Origin: Clostridium grantii DSM 8605
GTDB lineage: Bacteria; Bacillota; Clostridia; Clostridiales; Clostridiaceae
Assembly (NCBI RefSeq): GCF_900129965.1
Contig: NZ_FQXM01000019.1
Location: forward strand, 1 to 64,000
Length of the DNA stretch: 64,000 bases
Reading direction: 5' to 3'
Shown: piece by piece, positions 50,295-58,516 of the stretch
Layout: each line of letters opens with the position of its first letter
Position numbering within the stretch: position 1 is the stretch's first letter
Notes under the pieces: generated by a model
What the model saw: only the letters and a program-made list of their open reading frames with translations
What the model was told of the DNA's origin: nothing
The model's database searches: none
Translations under genes and position numbers: made by a program

Positions 50295-50852
50295 ATGAAA
50301 AGATGTAATTGGAAAAATTTAGATAGAAGTGAAACGTACAAAGAGTACCATGATAATGAATGGGGAGTGGCTTCTTATGGTGATGACTACTTATTTGAGA
50401 TGCTGATACTTGAATCTTTCCATTGTGGTTTATCCTGGCTTATAATTTTGAATAAAAGAGAAGCCTTTAAAGAAGCCTTTGATAATTTTAATCCATCTAT
50501 AATAAAGGATTATGGCGAAACTAAAGTTGAAGAGCTTTTATCCAATAAAGAGATTGTTAGAAATGAAGCTAAAATAAGAGCAACAATTAATAATGCTTTA
50601 TGCTTTTTAAAGGTGCAGCAAGAGTTTGGTACTTTTTGTGAGTATATATGGTCCTTTACTAATAATCAGATTGTTTATCTTGAAGATGATAAAATTGTAC
50701 AAACTAATGATTTATCTGATAAAGTTTCAAAGGATTTAAAAAAGCGTGGATTTAAGTTTATGGGTAGTGTTACAACATATTCTTACTTAGAGGCTATTGG
50801 TATAATGAATAACCATATATCCGATTGCATTAAGAATTATAAAAATCAGTAG
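50295..50852 (+). CDS. tag: DNA-3-methyladenine glycosylase I
   Basis: A 185-residue repair enzyme that removes 3-methyladenine from alkylated DNA. The zinc ligands are in place: Cys4 (KRCNW), His19, His174 and Cys178 (NNHISDC). The family core is YHDNEWGVASYGDDYLFEML at 18-37, LESFHCGLSWLIILNKREAF at about 38-58 (helix-hairpin-helix region) and KRGFKFMGSVTTYSYLEAIG near 150. ATG 50295 has TAGGAGA upstream. It lies 131 bases after the YdeI-like gene. Together with SbcCD this is a small DNA-repair cluster. Confidence 0.95.
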   Translation: MKRCNWKNLDRSETYKEYHDNEWGVASYGDDYLFEMLILESFHCGLSWLIILNKREAFKEAFDNFNPSIIKDYGETKVEELLSNKEIVRNEAKIRATINNALCFLKVQQEFGTFCEYIWSFTNNQIVYLEDDKIVQTNDLSDKVSKDLKKRGFKFMGSVTTYSYLEAIGIMNNHISDCIKNYKNQ

Positions 50853-50985
50853 ATATAGATAAATTTTCTCTAATATCCTTATTGATTATATACAAAGGTA
50901 ATAAAACAATGTAATGTAATTGTGACATTTATCTTGTAAAGTTAAATTAACTTAAGAATCAATCTTTGGATAGGAGGAATTATAA

Positions 50986-52422
50986 ATGAAATGGATAAAA
51001 AGTGTGTCAGTAGTTATTTTAGTGATATTAATAGCAGTGGCTATAAAATTTGGTTTATTTTCTAATAGTTCATCAAATAAAACTGAAACTGATAGTACCA
51101 GTATTACAGCTAGTGAAGATAGTGAAACAAATTCAACAAAAGAAGTAAAATCAACAACAGAGGATAATAATGCAAGTGTTGATAGTGTGATTTTTCCTCA
51201 TGATCAAGTTGTAGATGTAAATATTGAAATTGATGAAGATCTATATGAAGAAATGAATAATAATGCTACAGAAGAAGAATATGTTATGGCTGATATAACT
51301 TACAATGGTTATACCTTTGATAGTGTAGCCATAAGACCAAAAGGCAATTCTAGTTTAAGTTCAGTAGCAAAATCCACTAGTGATAGATATAGTTTTAAAA
51401 TTGACTTTAATTATTATGAAGAAGACCAAGACTTTTTAGGAGTAACTAAAATAAATCTTAATAATATATATAAAGATCCAACAATGATGGCAGAATATAT
51501 AGGCTACGAAATGCTTGAAGATCTAGATGCAGTTGCTGCAAGAACTACTTATGTTTCTTTATCTATAAATGGAGAATATTTTGGATTATATTTAGCAGTA
51601 GAGCAAGTGAATAGTTTATTTTTAGATGAAAACTATGGTAATGATTCTGGAGAGCTATATAAACCAGAGCAAGGAGTAGGAGCGGATTTATCATATATTT
51701 CTGATAATGGTATGGATTATACGGGAATGGTACCTGATGACATGGACGAATATGATAATGAAGCATTAGTTCAGCTTATAAAAACAATAAACGAAGGTGG
51801 AGATTTAGAATCAATATTTAACGTAGATTCTTTCTTAAAGTATTTAGCTGTTAGCACTATGACTATTAATTATGATGGCTATCAAGGCGGCATGTTTCAT
51901 AATTATTATCTTTATAATAACAATGGTGTCTTTGAGTGGATTGCATGGGATTTAAATGAGATATTTAATGGTTTTTCTAGATCAGCGGCTTCAGATGAGG
52001 AAGCAACTGAACATTTAATAGATGAACCTGTATCAGGTGCAATGTCAAATTATCCATTAATAGAAGCAATATTTAAGAATGAAGAATATGTAGATAAATA
52101 TCATGAATATCTTCAAATTCTAAGTGAAGGATATTTAGCTGAAGATAATATAAATTCAAAAGTTCAATCAACTTATAATATGATTAAGGATTATGTAGAA
52201 ACAGATCCAACAGCGTTTTATTCCTACCAACAATTTGAAACAGCTTTGTTTGAAGATGAAGGAAACTCTTTAAGTTTAATGAGCTTTGTTGAAAAAAGAG
52301 TGGCTAATGTAGAACAACAACTCTCAGGAAAAATTCCAAGCACAAATAATGGGCAAGGCAATTCTGGAAGTGGTGGTAATGCAGGGAGAAATCCTGGAGG
52401 AGCTAAACCAGTAAGACAATAA
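50986..52422 (+). CDS. Secreted/anchored CotH-family kinase-like protein
   Basis: A 478-residue CotH protein. A signal anchor occupies residues 5-24, followed by a Ser/Thr/Glu-rich linker to about 70. The CotH fold runs from about 70 to 410: DVNIEIDEDLYEEMNNNATE, AIRPKGNSSLSSVAKSTSDR, SLSINGEYFGLYLAVEQVNS, LYKPEQGVGADL and WIAWDLNEIFNGFSR. CotH proteins phosphorylate spore-coat or cell-surface proteins with atypical kinase activity. The tail is Gly/Asn rich. ATG 50986 has AGGAGG seven bases upstream; strong terminator at 52431. It acts outside the membrane; the target is unknown. No cotB-like gene is adjacent. Confidence 0.85.
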   Translation: MKWIKSVSVVILVILIAVAIKFGLFSNSSSNKTETDSTSITASEDSETNSTKEVKSTTEDNNASVDSVIFPHDQVVDVNIEIDEDLYEEMNNNATEEEYVMADITYNGYTFDSVAIRPKGNSSLSSVAKSTSDRYSFKIDFNYYEEDQDFLGVTKINLNNIYKDPTMMAEYIGYEMLEDLDAVAARTTYVSLSINGEYFGLYLAVEQVNSLFLDENYGNDSGELYKPEQGVGADLSYISDNGMDYTGMVPDDMDEYDNEALVQLIKTINEGGDLESIFNVDSFLKYLAVSTMTINYDGYQGGMFHNYYLYNNNGVFEWIAWDLNEIFNGFSRSAASDEEATEHLIDEPVSGAMSNYPLIEAIFKNEEYVDKYHEYLQILSEGYLAEDNINSKVQSTYNMIKDYVETDPTAFYSYQQFETALFEDEGNSLSLMSFVEKRVANVEQQLSGKIPSTNNGQGNSGSGGNAGRNPGGAKPVRQ

Positions 52423-52430
52423 GAATTTGA

Positions 52431-52475
52431 GAATAGATAAATTTGCATTTTGCAAATTTATCTATTCTTTTTTAG
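52431..52475. terminator. Bidirectional terminator between cotH and guaD
   Basis: GAATAGATAAATTTGCA pairs with TGCAAATTTATCTATTC around TTT, followed by TTTTTT. It lies between convergent genes and can end both. Confidence 0.9.
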
Positions 52476-52477
52476 GT

Positions 52478-53737
52478 TTAAGTAATTTTATTACCTTCGA
52501 CGTAACGAGCAATTATGTTTCTATCATCACCTATATATATAAATCTTTCTAATCTATCTTCTAAAGAATATCTATCAGCAGTAAGAGAGTCATCTTCAAT
52601 AACTAAGGCATCAAAGAAATAGCCTTCTTCAAAACTACCAACTTTACCAAAAAATTCTCCGCCACCTTTAGTAGCTAAGTAAAACACTTCAGAAACAGTA
52701 AGAGGGGTATATTCAGGGTTGCTTAAACTTAATAATTTTGATAATTGAATTGCTCTAACCATGGCTTCATTTAAAGCTATTTTATGTCCACCAGCTATAT
52801 CACTGCCAAGTCCAATTTTAAGTCCCAAATTTAAATATTTTCTTAAAGGCATTATACCACTTCGTACATTAATATTTGAATCAGGGCAATGAACCAAAAT
52901 AACATTATTTCTTTTTATAATTTCAGTTTCATCATCAGATAAGTAAACGCCATGTGCCAATATAGTTGGAGTTTGTCCAAATAAAGAATTATCATTATAT
53001 ACATCTAAATAATTTTCTGCATTAGGAAAAAGTTCTTGCACCCATCTAATTTCATCTAGATTCTCATTTAAATGAGATTGAACAGGTAAAGCATATTCTT
53101 TAGCTAGTGAACCTAGTTCTTTTAATAACTTATTCGTACTTGTGGGAGCAAATCTGGGGGTTATAATTGGTTTAACTAAAGGCTCATCCTTATATTTTTC
53201 TATAAGATATCTAGTACCATCTATTGAATCCTCAGTACTTTCAAGAATAAAGTCAGGGGCATTACTATCCATATTAACTTTACCAATATAAGCACCAATA
53301 CCTTTTGCCTTTAATATTTCAAATAAAATTTCCGTACCCGCAGTTGAAGAAGATGCAAATATGCAAGCTCTAAGAGTACCACTTGCAATTAATTTGTCAG
53401 CAAATTTTGTATAAACTTCCTTTGCAAATTCTTCATTTTTGAATTCTTTTTCTAAATCAAAAGTATAGTCATTTAACCAGTCCAGTAATTGTTTTGTCAT
53501 TCCCATTCCACATTGAAGAAATTGTGCAGCGTGCAAATGTAAATCAACAAAACTTGGTATTATTAATTTTTCTTTATAATCTTTAATCTGATAATTCATA
53601 TATTTTTGGGGGAGTACCTTGTAAATTGCTTCTACTATACTATCTTTGACTACTATATAACTATCTTTATAAACTGTTAATTTATCTAAGGTTTTTGTAA
53701 ATAAAATATTTCCTTTTACTATAAGTATTTTTTCCAT
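52478..53737 (-). CDS. guaD: Guanine deaminase
   Basis: A 419-residue zinc amidohydrolase converting guanine to xanthine. Metal and substrate motifs: His67/His69 in FVDLHLHAAQF, LQCGMGMTKQLLDWLNDYTF near 75, PRFAPTSTNKLLKELG near 190, SHLNENLDEIRWVQ near 218, LAHGVYLSDDE near 265, HCPDSNINVRSGIMP near 285, and the catalytic-Asp loop GLGSDIAGG near 315. ATG 53737 has a good ribosome site. It follows the nitrilase-type gene by 43 bases on the same strand, suggesting a purine- or nitrogen-salvage operon. No purine riboswitch is visible upstream. Confidence 0.9.
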   Translation of the reverse strand: MEKILIVKGNILFTKTLDKLTVYKDSYIVVKDSIVEAIYKVLPQKYMNYQIKDYKEKLIIPSFVDLHLHAAQFLQCGMGMTKQLLDWLNDYTFDLEKEFKNEEFAKEVYTKFADKLIASGTLRACIFASSSTAGTEILFEILKAKGIGAYIGKVNMDSNAPDFILESTEDSIDGTRYLIEKYKDEPLVKPIITPRFAPTSTNKLLKELGSLAKEYALPVQSHLNENLDEIRWVQELFPNAENYLDVYNDNSLFGQTPTILAHGVYLSDDETEIIKRNNVILVHCPDSNINVRSGIMPLRKYLNLGLKIGLGSDIAGGHKIALNEAMVRAIQLSKLLSLSNPEYTPLTVSEVFYLATKGGGEFFGKVGSFEEGYFFDALVIEDDSLTADRYSLEDRLERFIYIGDDRNIIARYVEGNKIT

Positions 53738-53780
53738 GTTAGTCTGCTCCTTAATTTTGTAGGTATTTGAAAAAGCTAGC

Positions 53781-54608
53781 TTATTTAACTGTTTTTAATT
53801 TATCAATATCAACTCGATTGTTTAAACTAGGCAATATTTTTCTTGTATGTTCAAGATAATCCCAATCGACGTCAACCACAGTTGAACATACCCGTTCTGA
53901 AGCTTTTGCTATAACAGTTCCCCAAGGATCAATTACCATACTATTTCCAAAGGACACTTTTTTATCAGCTCTTTCTCCAATTTGACCTACCGCAACAATG
54001 TAAATTTGGTTTTCGATTGCTCTAGCTTTTAACAATGCTTCCCAGTGATCTTTTCCAGTATGCACAGTAAAGGCAGCAGGAACGAAAATCAATTTAGCTC
54101 CATTTAATGTAAGCTTTCTAAATAATTCAGGAAATCTCAAATCATAACAAATAGTCATGCCAAAATCTCCAAGTTCATTACTGATATTAACAATGGAATC
54201 TCCTCTATTAAATATATTTGATTCCTTATACACTAGATTTTCACCCATATCTACATCATACAAATGTATTTTTCTATAAGTGGCTTCAATCTCGCCTTTT
54301 GGATTAATTAGTACAGAAGTGTTAAAAGCTTTATCACTATTCTCATCTTTTTCTATATAACTTCCATTATGGATATAAACATTATATTCTTTTGCCAAGC
54401 TTTTAAATTTATCTATAATAGTCCCATTTAAAAACTGTGCATTTTCTATAGCACCCTTCTGAGATAAATAAGTAGAACATTCTGGAAATATAACCATTTC
54501 AGCTCCTTGCTGTGAGCATTCAGATACAATTTTATTAATGACTTTAAAATTCTCATCTACGTTGGTGCGGGTATTTATTTGACCAAGGCCAATTCTAAGT
54601 TTATTCAT
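53781..54608 (-). CDS. Nitrilase-superfamily amidohydrolase
   Basis: A 275-residue carbon-nitrogen hydrolase with the Glu-Lys-Cys triad: Glu43 in FPECSTYLS, Lys113 in YRKIHLYDVD and Cys154 in TICYDLRFPELF. YRKIHLYDVD and TICYDLRFPELF are the pattern of omega-amidase and Nit-type members, which hydrolyse deaminated glutathione or alpha-ketoglutaramate. The ending (NRVDIDKLK) resembles Nit proteins. ATG 54608 has AGGAGG eight bases upstream. First gene of the minus-strand pair with guanine deaminase. Cytosolic. Confidence 0.85.
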   Translation of the reverse strand: MNKLRIGLGQINTRTNVDENFKVINKIVSECSQQGAEMVIFPECSTYLSQKGAIENAQFLNGTIIDKFKSLAKEYNVYIHNGSYIEKDENSDKAFNTSVLINPKGEIEATYRKIHLYDVDMGENLVYKESNIFNRGDSIVNISNELGDFGMTICYDLRFPELFRKLTLNGAKLIFVPAAFTVHTGKDHWEALLKARAIENQIYIVAVGQIGERADKKVSFGNSMVIDPWGTVIAKASERVCSTVVDVDWDYLEHTRKILPSLNNRVDIDKLKTVK

Positions 54609-54712
54609 AGCAGATTCCTCCTATATATTTGCTAAACACTACTAGGTATATTATAACTCTAATCTTTAAATTTTTTAACTAATAATAAAAATTCTGTATA
54701 TTATTTTACTGA

Positions 54713-54772
54713 TTAGTTGACTAGTGAACTAATTAGATTTATAATTGAATTAATTAGTTTACTGGTGAATGA
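54713..54772. promoter_or_regulatory. MarR-operator-like inverted repeats
   Basis: TTAGTTGACTAGTGAACTAA (54713-54732) is a near-perfect inverted repeat; a diverged second copy begins TTAGTTTACTGGTGAAT at 54754, 41 bases on. The pair lies just upstream of the ferredoxin-MarR gene pair, in the position expected for an autoregulatory MarR operator. Confidence 0.5.
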
Positions 54773-54804
54773 TTTGCAAAAGGTATATGAAAGTTGGGGA
54801 TTAT

Positions 54805-55746
54805 ATGGGATTAAGTTTAAATAAGGTTGTAAAGCCACAAATGAATAAATTGAATAAAAAAGCAATTTTATTCGCTAATAAGAACTCACCTACAAAAAGA
54901 CTTTATGTAGAGGGGGAAAAACCAAATTTAAATAAGAGTGATTTTTTATATTTAATTAAGAACTTAAAAAAGGTATACCAGATTCCACACACATTATATA
55001 GGACAATGAAGTTGATTGAGAAAGATAAACCAAGTTCCAATAGTCATATGTCAAAAGAGAAATTTGATAAATTAAAAAAGTTGTTATCAACTCTTGGGGT
55101 AGATAATTATGGTTATTTTGAAATTACACCAGACAAAGTATTTAAAAACTGTGGTGTTCCACATAAATATGCACTTGTGATTTCTTCATCAATGGATAAA
55201 GCTGCATTCAAAACAGCCCCAAGCATAGAATGTCAGTTAGAGGTGGCAAAGGTATATCATCAAACCGGTGATGCAGCAAACAAGGTGGCAGAGTTTTTAC
55301 AAAAGGAAGGGTTTGGTGCCAGCCCCAATCATTCTATGGGCGGGCAATTGGACTATTCTATGGGAGCACAATGGGCAGGCTTTGCAATTGTAGGAAGACA
55401 TAGTATGGCAATAACAAAAAACAACGGGGCTTGTCATAGAATTTCTATTGTCTACACGGATATAGTAAATTTAGATAAATTCATTACAAGTGATACTCAT
55501 GATATGGAATGGATTAGAGAATTTTGTAAAAAGTGTGGTAAGTGTATACGAAAATGTCCATCTGGAGCTATTCTTCAAGAATCAATAACTTTAGATGGAG
55601 TAAACCCCACATGCATTGATTATAAGAAATGTTGTGAAGGATTTTTACATTACGGTTGTGGTATTTGCATTAAGGAATGTCCATTTACATCAGGAGATTA
55701 TGAAAAAATTAAAAGTGCTTACTTAAAAAAAAGTAGGAATAAATAA
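54805..55746 (+). CDS. 2x[4Fe-4S] ferredoxin-like protein (epoxyqueuosine-reductase/dehalogenase-type)
   Basis: A 313-residue iron-sulfur protein. The middle (residues about 95-215: VDNYGYFEITPDKVFKNC, HKYALVISSSMDKAAFKTAP, GFGASPNHSMGGQLDYSMG) resembles the cobalamin-reductase fold of QueG or reductive-dehalogenase-like proteins. Two ferredoxin motifs end the protein: CKKCGKCIRKCP with a remote Cys, and CGICIKECP. There is no Tat signal, so it is cytosolic. The ATG at 54805 is chosen because GGGGA precedes it, though in-frame starts at 54769 and 54787 are possible. Cotranscribed with the MarR gene (14-base gap). Substrate unknown. Confidence 0.7.
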   Translation: MGLSLNKVVKPQMNKLNKKAILFANKNSPTKRLYVEGEKPNLNKSDFLYLIKNLKKVYQIPHTLYRTMKLIEKDKPSSNSHMSKEKFDKLKKLLSTLGVDNYGYFEITPDKVFKNCGVPHKYALVISSSMDKAAFKTAPSIECQLEVAKVYHQTGDAANKVAEFLQKEGFGASPNHSMGGQLDYSMGAQWAGFAIVGRHSMAITKNNGACHRISIVYTDIVNLDKFITSDTHDMEWIREFCKKCGKCIRKCPSGAILQESITLDGVNPTCIDYKKCCEGFLHYGCGICIKECPFTSGDYEKIKSAYLKKSRNK

Positions 55747-55760
55747 CGAAAGGAAAAGCT

Positions 55761-56201
55761 ATGAAAGCAATAGAATTTGGTTCATTAATCAGAGGTATAA
55801 CAGCTAATGTCAATTATTTTATAGGTCTAAATATTGAACAATATGGCATTAAGCAAGGTCAATATGAATATTTCTTACTTATATTTAATATACCTGGTAT
55901 CAATCAGTTGGAAATAGGAAGAATTAAAAAGGTTGGAAAGGCTAGTGTAACAAAGGCTTTAAAAAAATTAGAAGAAGACAATTTTATACGTAGAGAAGTT
56001 GATCAGCAGGATAAAAGGAATTTTCAATGTTATGTAACGGAAAAAGGTGAAAAAATTATTGATGAACTTATGCTGGTGAAAAAGAATGTGGAAGAGGATC
56101 TTTTCCATGGTTTTTCTGAGGAAGATAAAACCTGTCTATATAATTACCTTACTTTATTACATAATAATTCAGAAAAATTGGCAAATAGTAGTGATAAATA
56201 A
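55761..56201 (+). CDS. MarR-family transcriptional regulator
   Basis: A 146-residue winged-helix dimer. The recognition region is GINQLEIGRIKKVGKASVTKALKKLEEDNFI (residues about 48-78), and the wing is REVDQQDKRNFQCYVTEKGEKIIDELM. ATG 55761 follows AAAGGA. It lies 14 bases downstream of the ferredoxin-like gene; operator-like repeats upstream of that gene suggest repression of the pair, relieved by a small ligand. No efflux gene is adjacent, unlike many MarR contexts, so a redox substrate may be the inducer. Confidence 0.85.
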   Translation: MKAIEFGSLIRGITANVNYFIGLNIEQYGIKQGQYEYFLLIFNIPGINQLEIGRIKKVGKASVTKALKKLEEDNFIRREVDQQDKRNFQCYVTEKGEKIIDELMLVKKNVEEDLFHGFSEEDKTCLYNYLTLLHNNSEKLANSSDK

Positions 56202-56218
56202 TTTAAGGGGATGAAACA

Positions 56219-56380
56219 ATGGATATAAAAAAGATAATACTAAATATAAATAAACACATTGATAAAAGACATCCATATATTAATCCAAGTGTTCATGCAC
56301 ACAAAGGATTAAATGTGCCTGAAATAGTATTACAGTATGGCAGTATCAAAACAAAGGCTAAATCATTACCCAATTTATAA
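56219..56380 (+). CDS. 53-residue protein, unknown
   Basis: ATG 56219 has AAGGGG eight bases upstream and opens a 53-codon frame: MDIKKIILNINKHIDKRHPY, INPSVHAHKGLNVPEIVLQY, then SIKTKAKSLPNL. There are no membrane helices. I do not recognise it; it may be a real short gene or the N-terminal fragment of a longer one, since a gene remnant follows immediately. Confidence 0.4.
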   Translation: MDIKKIILNINKHIDKRHPYINPSVHAHKGLNVPEIVLQYGSIKTKAKSLPNL

Positions 56381-56383
56381 AAA

Positions 56384-56703
56384 TACATGCTTGGCTCTTT
56401 AAAAGAAAAGAGTTCAGTAAAGATTATAGCGATATGGTCTTGGGTAGAGTTGTTATACAGAATAGGGGTAGCTATAATGTGGTAACTGAAGAAAAAGAAG
56501 AAGTATTAGCAGTTGTTTCTGGTAAGATTATGAACGATAATTTTGAAAAAGGGGAATATCCTGCAGTTGGTGACTGGATTGTTATTGATTGAAGTTCTAA
56601 CAAAACTGGTGATGCAATAATTCATAAAATTTTAACTAGAAAAAGTAAACTTTTCAGAAAAGCTGCTGGAAATAGACTTGATGAGCAAATACCTATAATA
56701 TAA
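56384..56703 (+). pseudogene. Broken RsgA-family (ribosome GTPase) gene fragment
   Basis: A frame reading WLFKRKEFSKDYSDMVLGRV, then YNVVTEEKEEVLAVVSGKIM and YPAVGDWIVID matches the OB domain of RsgA GTPase. A TGA at 56590-56592 breaks it, then the same frame continues AIIHKILTRKSKLFRKAAGN and RLDEQIPII to a stop at 56701. The GTPase domain that should follow is missing. Thus it is doubly disabled: a nonsense codon and a truncation. The intact rsgA of the cell presumably lies elsewhere. Confidence 0.7.
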
Positions 56704-56783
56704 GAGGTATTAAGTGTAAAATAAAGATAACTAATACTTAACCAGTGTTGGTTATTTTTATTTTCAGTGTAAAACTAGTTATA

Positions 56784-57028
56784 TTACATAAAAAATATTA
56801 TGTAAATAAAATAGAATGTCAACAATAGTAAATTTAGATCACCTATTAAACTTAGTTTATCCAATGGATTATAATTATTATTGAGAAGAATTGCTATATC
56901 TAAATCACTTTTAGAATTATTACTTCCTTTAGCATAAGAACCAAATATATATATTAGTTTTATGTGATAATTCTTCAGAACTTCTTCTAAATTAATCTTT
57001 AACAGTTCTTTTAATTCATTTTTTGTTT
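56784..57028 (-). pseudogene. MNT-type nucleotidyltransferase remnant
   Basis: On the minus strand, the frame KNELKELLKINLEEVLKNYH, then KLIYIFGSYAKGSNNSKSDL and DIAILLNN matches the minimal nucleotidyltransferase fold: GSYAKG with Ser-Asp-x-Asp supplies the metal-binding aspartates. An intact member has about 100 residues or more; here the frame ends soon after in an unrelated hydrophobic tail. It lacks a credible start codon. A hairpin TTACATAA / TTATGTAA lies at 56784-56805. Possibly the remains of an MNT-HEPN toxin-antitoxin pair. Confidence 0.6.
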
Positions 57029-57064
57029 ATGAGAATAATTTAAATAACTTCATATATACTCAAA

Positions 57065-57105
57065 CAAATTGTACCGGATCTTTTAGCCGGTGCTTTTGTT
57101 TTTTA
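57065..57105 (+). terminator. Terminator-like hairpin
   Basis: Stem ACCGG / CCGGT with extended pairing (CAAA / TTTTG) is followed by TTTTGTTTTTT. The rest of 56704-57288 has no other gene I can support. Confidence 0.65.
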
Positions 57106-57288
57106 GTTTGCCTATTTAATGTAAAATATTATTCTACTGTAGTCACTACTTCGATAGATTTATAAAATTTAAACTTATAAAGGAATTTTTGAACCTTTGA
57201 ACATATATTCGCATAAATTCTCAAATTCTGTAAATGCTATATGATATAGACAAAGTAGCAAATATAGTATCAGAAGGAGGGGAAAAGA

Positions 57289-57492
57289 ATGTTTACTAAT
57301 TTAGAAGAGATATTATTCAAATATGAAATTATTGAAGTATCAGCAGATACAAATGGGGCTAGATATAAAGAGAATTACTTCAATAACAATATAAAATTAG
57401 AGGAGTTTGATTATAAATTTACAGAAAGATTCATATTTGATGAAAGTAATTCAATATTAGAGTATAATCAAATATATGTATTAGAATATTAA
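57289..57492 (+). CDS. 67-residue protein, unknown
   Basis: ATG 57289 has GGAGGGG eight bases upstream. The protein (MFTNLEEILFKYEIIEVSAD, then NNIKLEEFDYKFTERFIFDE, SILEYNQIYVLEY) is acidic, without membrane helices or cysteines. I recognise no family. It precedes the tandem dus genes by 64 bases and may be cotranscribed. Confidence 0.5.
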   Translation: MFTNLEEILFKYEIIEVSADTNGARYKENYFNNNIKLEEFDYKFTERFIFDESNSILEYNQIYVLEY

Positions 57493-57556
57493 GGTATGTT
57501 TATAAATATAGGATTTTTAGATATAATAGAAGTAAAAAGTTATAGGGAGTTTACAA

Positions 57557-58516
57557 ATGAGATATTACTTAGCACCGCTGGAAGGCATAACAGAATATAC
57601 ATATAGAAATGCTTTTAACAAATTTTTTCATGGTATTGATAAATATTTTGCACCCTTCATTGTTACAAATACAAGTAAAAGCCTTAAAACCAAAGAGCTA
57701 TTGGATCTTTTACCTGAAAATAATATAGGGATGAATATCGTACCTCAAATACTTACTAATGATTCAGAGGGTTTTATAAGTACTTGTAGAAAATTACAAA
57801 AACTTGGTTATAGTGAGGTTAATTTAAATTTGGGTTGTCCTTCTAGAACAGTTGTTTCAAAGGGTACGGGCTCAGGATTTTTAGCTAAAAGAGAAGAATT
57901 GAACAAGTTTTTAGATGATATATTTAAAATAGATTTTATGAAAATTTCATTAAAAACTAGAATAGGCATGGATAGTCCAGAAGAGTTTTATGAAATTATA
58001 AAAATTTACAATAAATATCCATTAGAAGAATTAATTATTCATCCTAGAACAAGAAAAGATTATTATGGAAACAAGCCTAATTTAGAGGTATTTAAAGATG
58101 CTTTATCCTTAAGTAAAAATCCTTTATGTTACAATGGTGATATTTTTACAGTTAATGATCATTGTAAAATAGTAAATATGTTCCCAGAAGTAAACAAAGT
58201 GATGCTAGGAAGAGGGATACTGACTAATCCATCATTGATAAATGAGATTAAAAATAATATTAGTTTAGATAAAGAACTATTAAGAAATTTTCATGATGAA
58301 ATTTTTAATAATTATAGAGGATTATTGGATGACGAGATCTATGCAGTATTTAGGATGAAAGAATTATGGGGCTATATGAGGTGTATGTTTACTAACAATG
58401 AAAAATATATTAAAAGAATAAGAAGTTCACAAAATATAAGTGACTATGAAGAAGCCGTTTCAAGTTTGTTTATGGAGCAGCAAATAATTAGAACAAAGGA
58501 GATATTACATAAATGA
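57557..58516 (+). CDS. tRNA-dihydrouridine synthase (first of a tandem pair)
   Basis: A 319-residue FMN-dependent enzyme reducing uridine to dihydrouridine in tRNA loops. Motifs: YYLAPLEGITEYTYRNAF at the start (FMN site), VNLNLGCPSRTVVSKGTGSGF near 92 with the catalytic Cys, KISLKTRIGMDSPEEF near 138 and IHPRTRKDYYGNKP near 165, GDIFTVND near 195 and VMLGRGILTNPS near 220. ATG 57557 has a TAGGGAG site upstream. It overlaps the next gene by 4 bases (ATGA). The two differ enough to be old paralogues, not a recent copy. Confidence 0.9.
   Translation: MRYYLAPLEGITEYTYRNAFNKFFHGIDKYFAPFIVTNTSKSLKTKELLDLLPENNIGMNIVPQILTNDSEGFISTCRKLQKLGYSEVNLNLGCPSRTVVSKGTGSGFLAKREELNKFLDDIFKIDFMKISLKTRIGMDSPEEFYEIIKIYNKYPLEELIIHPRTRKDYYGNKPNLEVFKDALSLSKNPLCYNGDIFTVNDHCKIVNMFPEVNKVMLGRGILTNPSLINEIKNNISLDKELLRNFHDEIFNNYRGLLDDEIYAVFRMKELWGYMRCMFTNNEKYIKRIRSSQNISDYEEAVSSLFMEQQIIRTKEILHK

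Noticed and set aside
54609..54712. A purine riboswitch upstream of the nitrilase-guanine deaminase pair
   Set aside because: The leader lacks the conserved three-way-junction loops of purine riboswitches.
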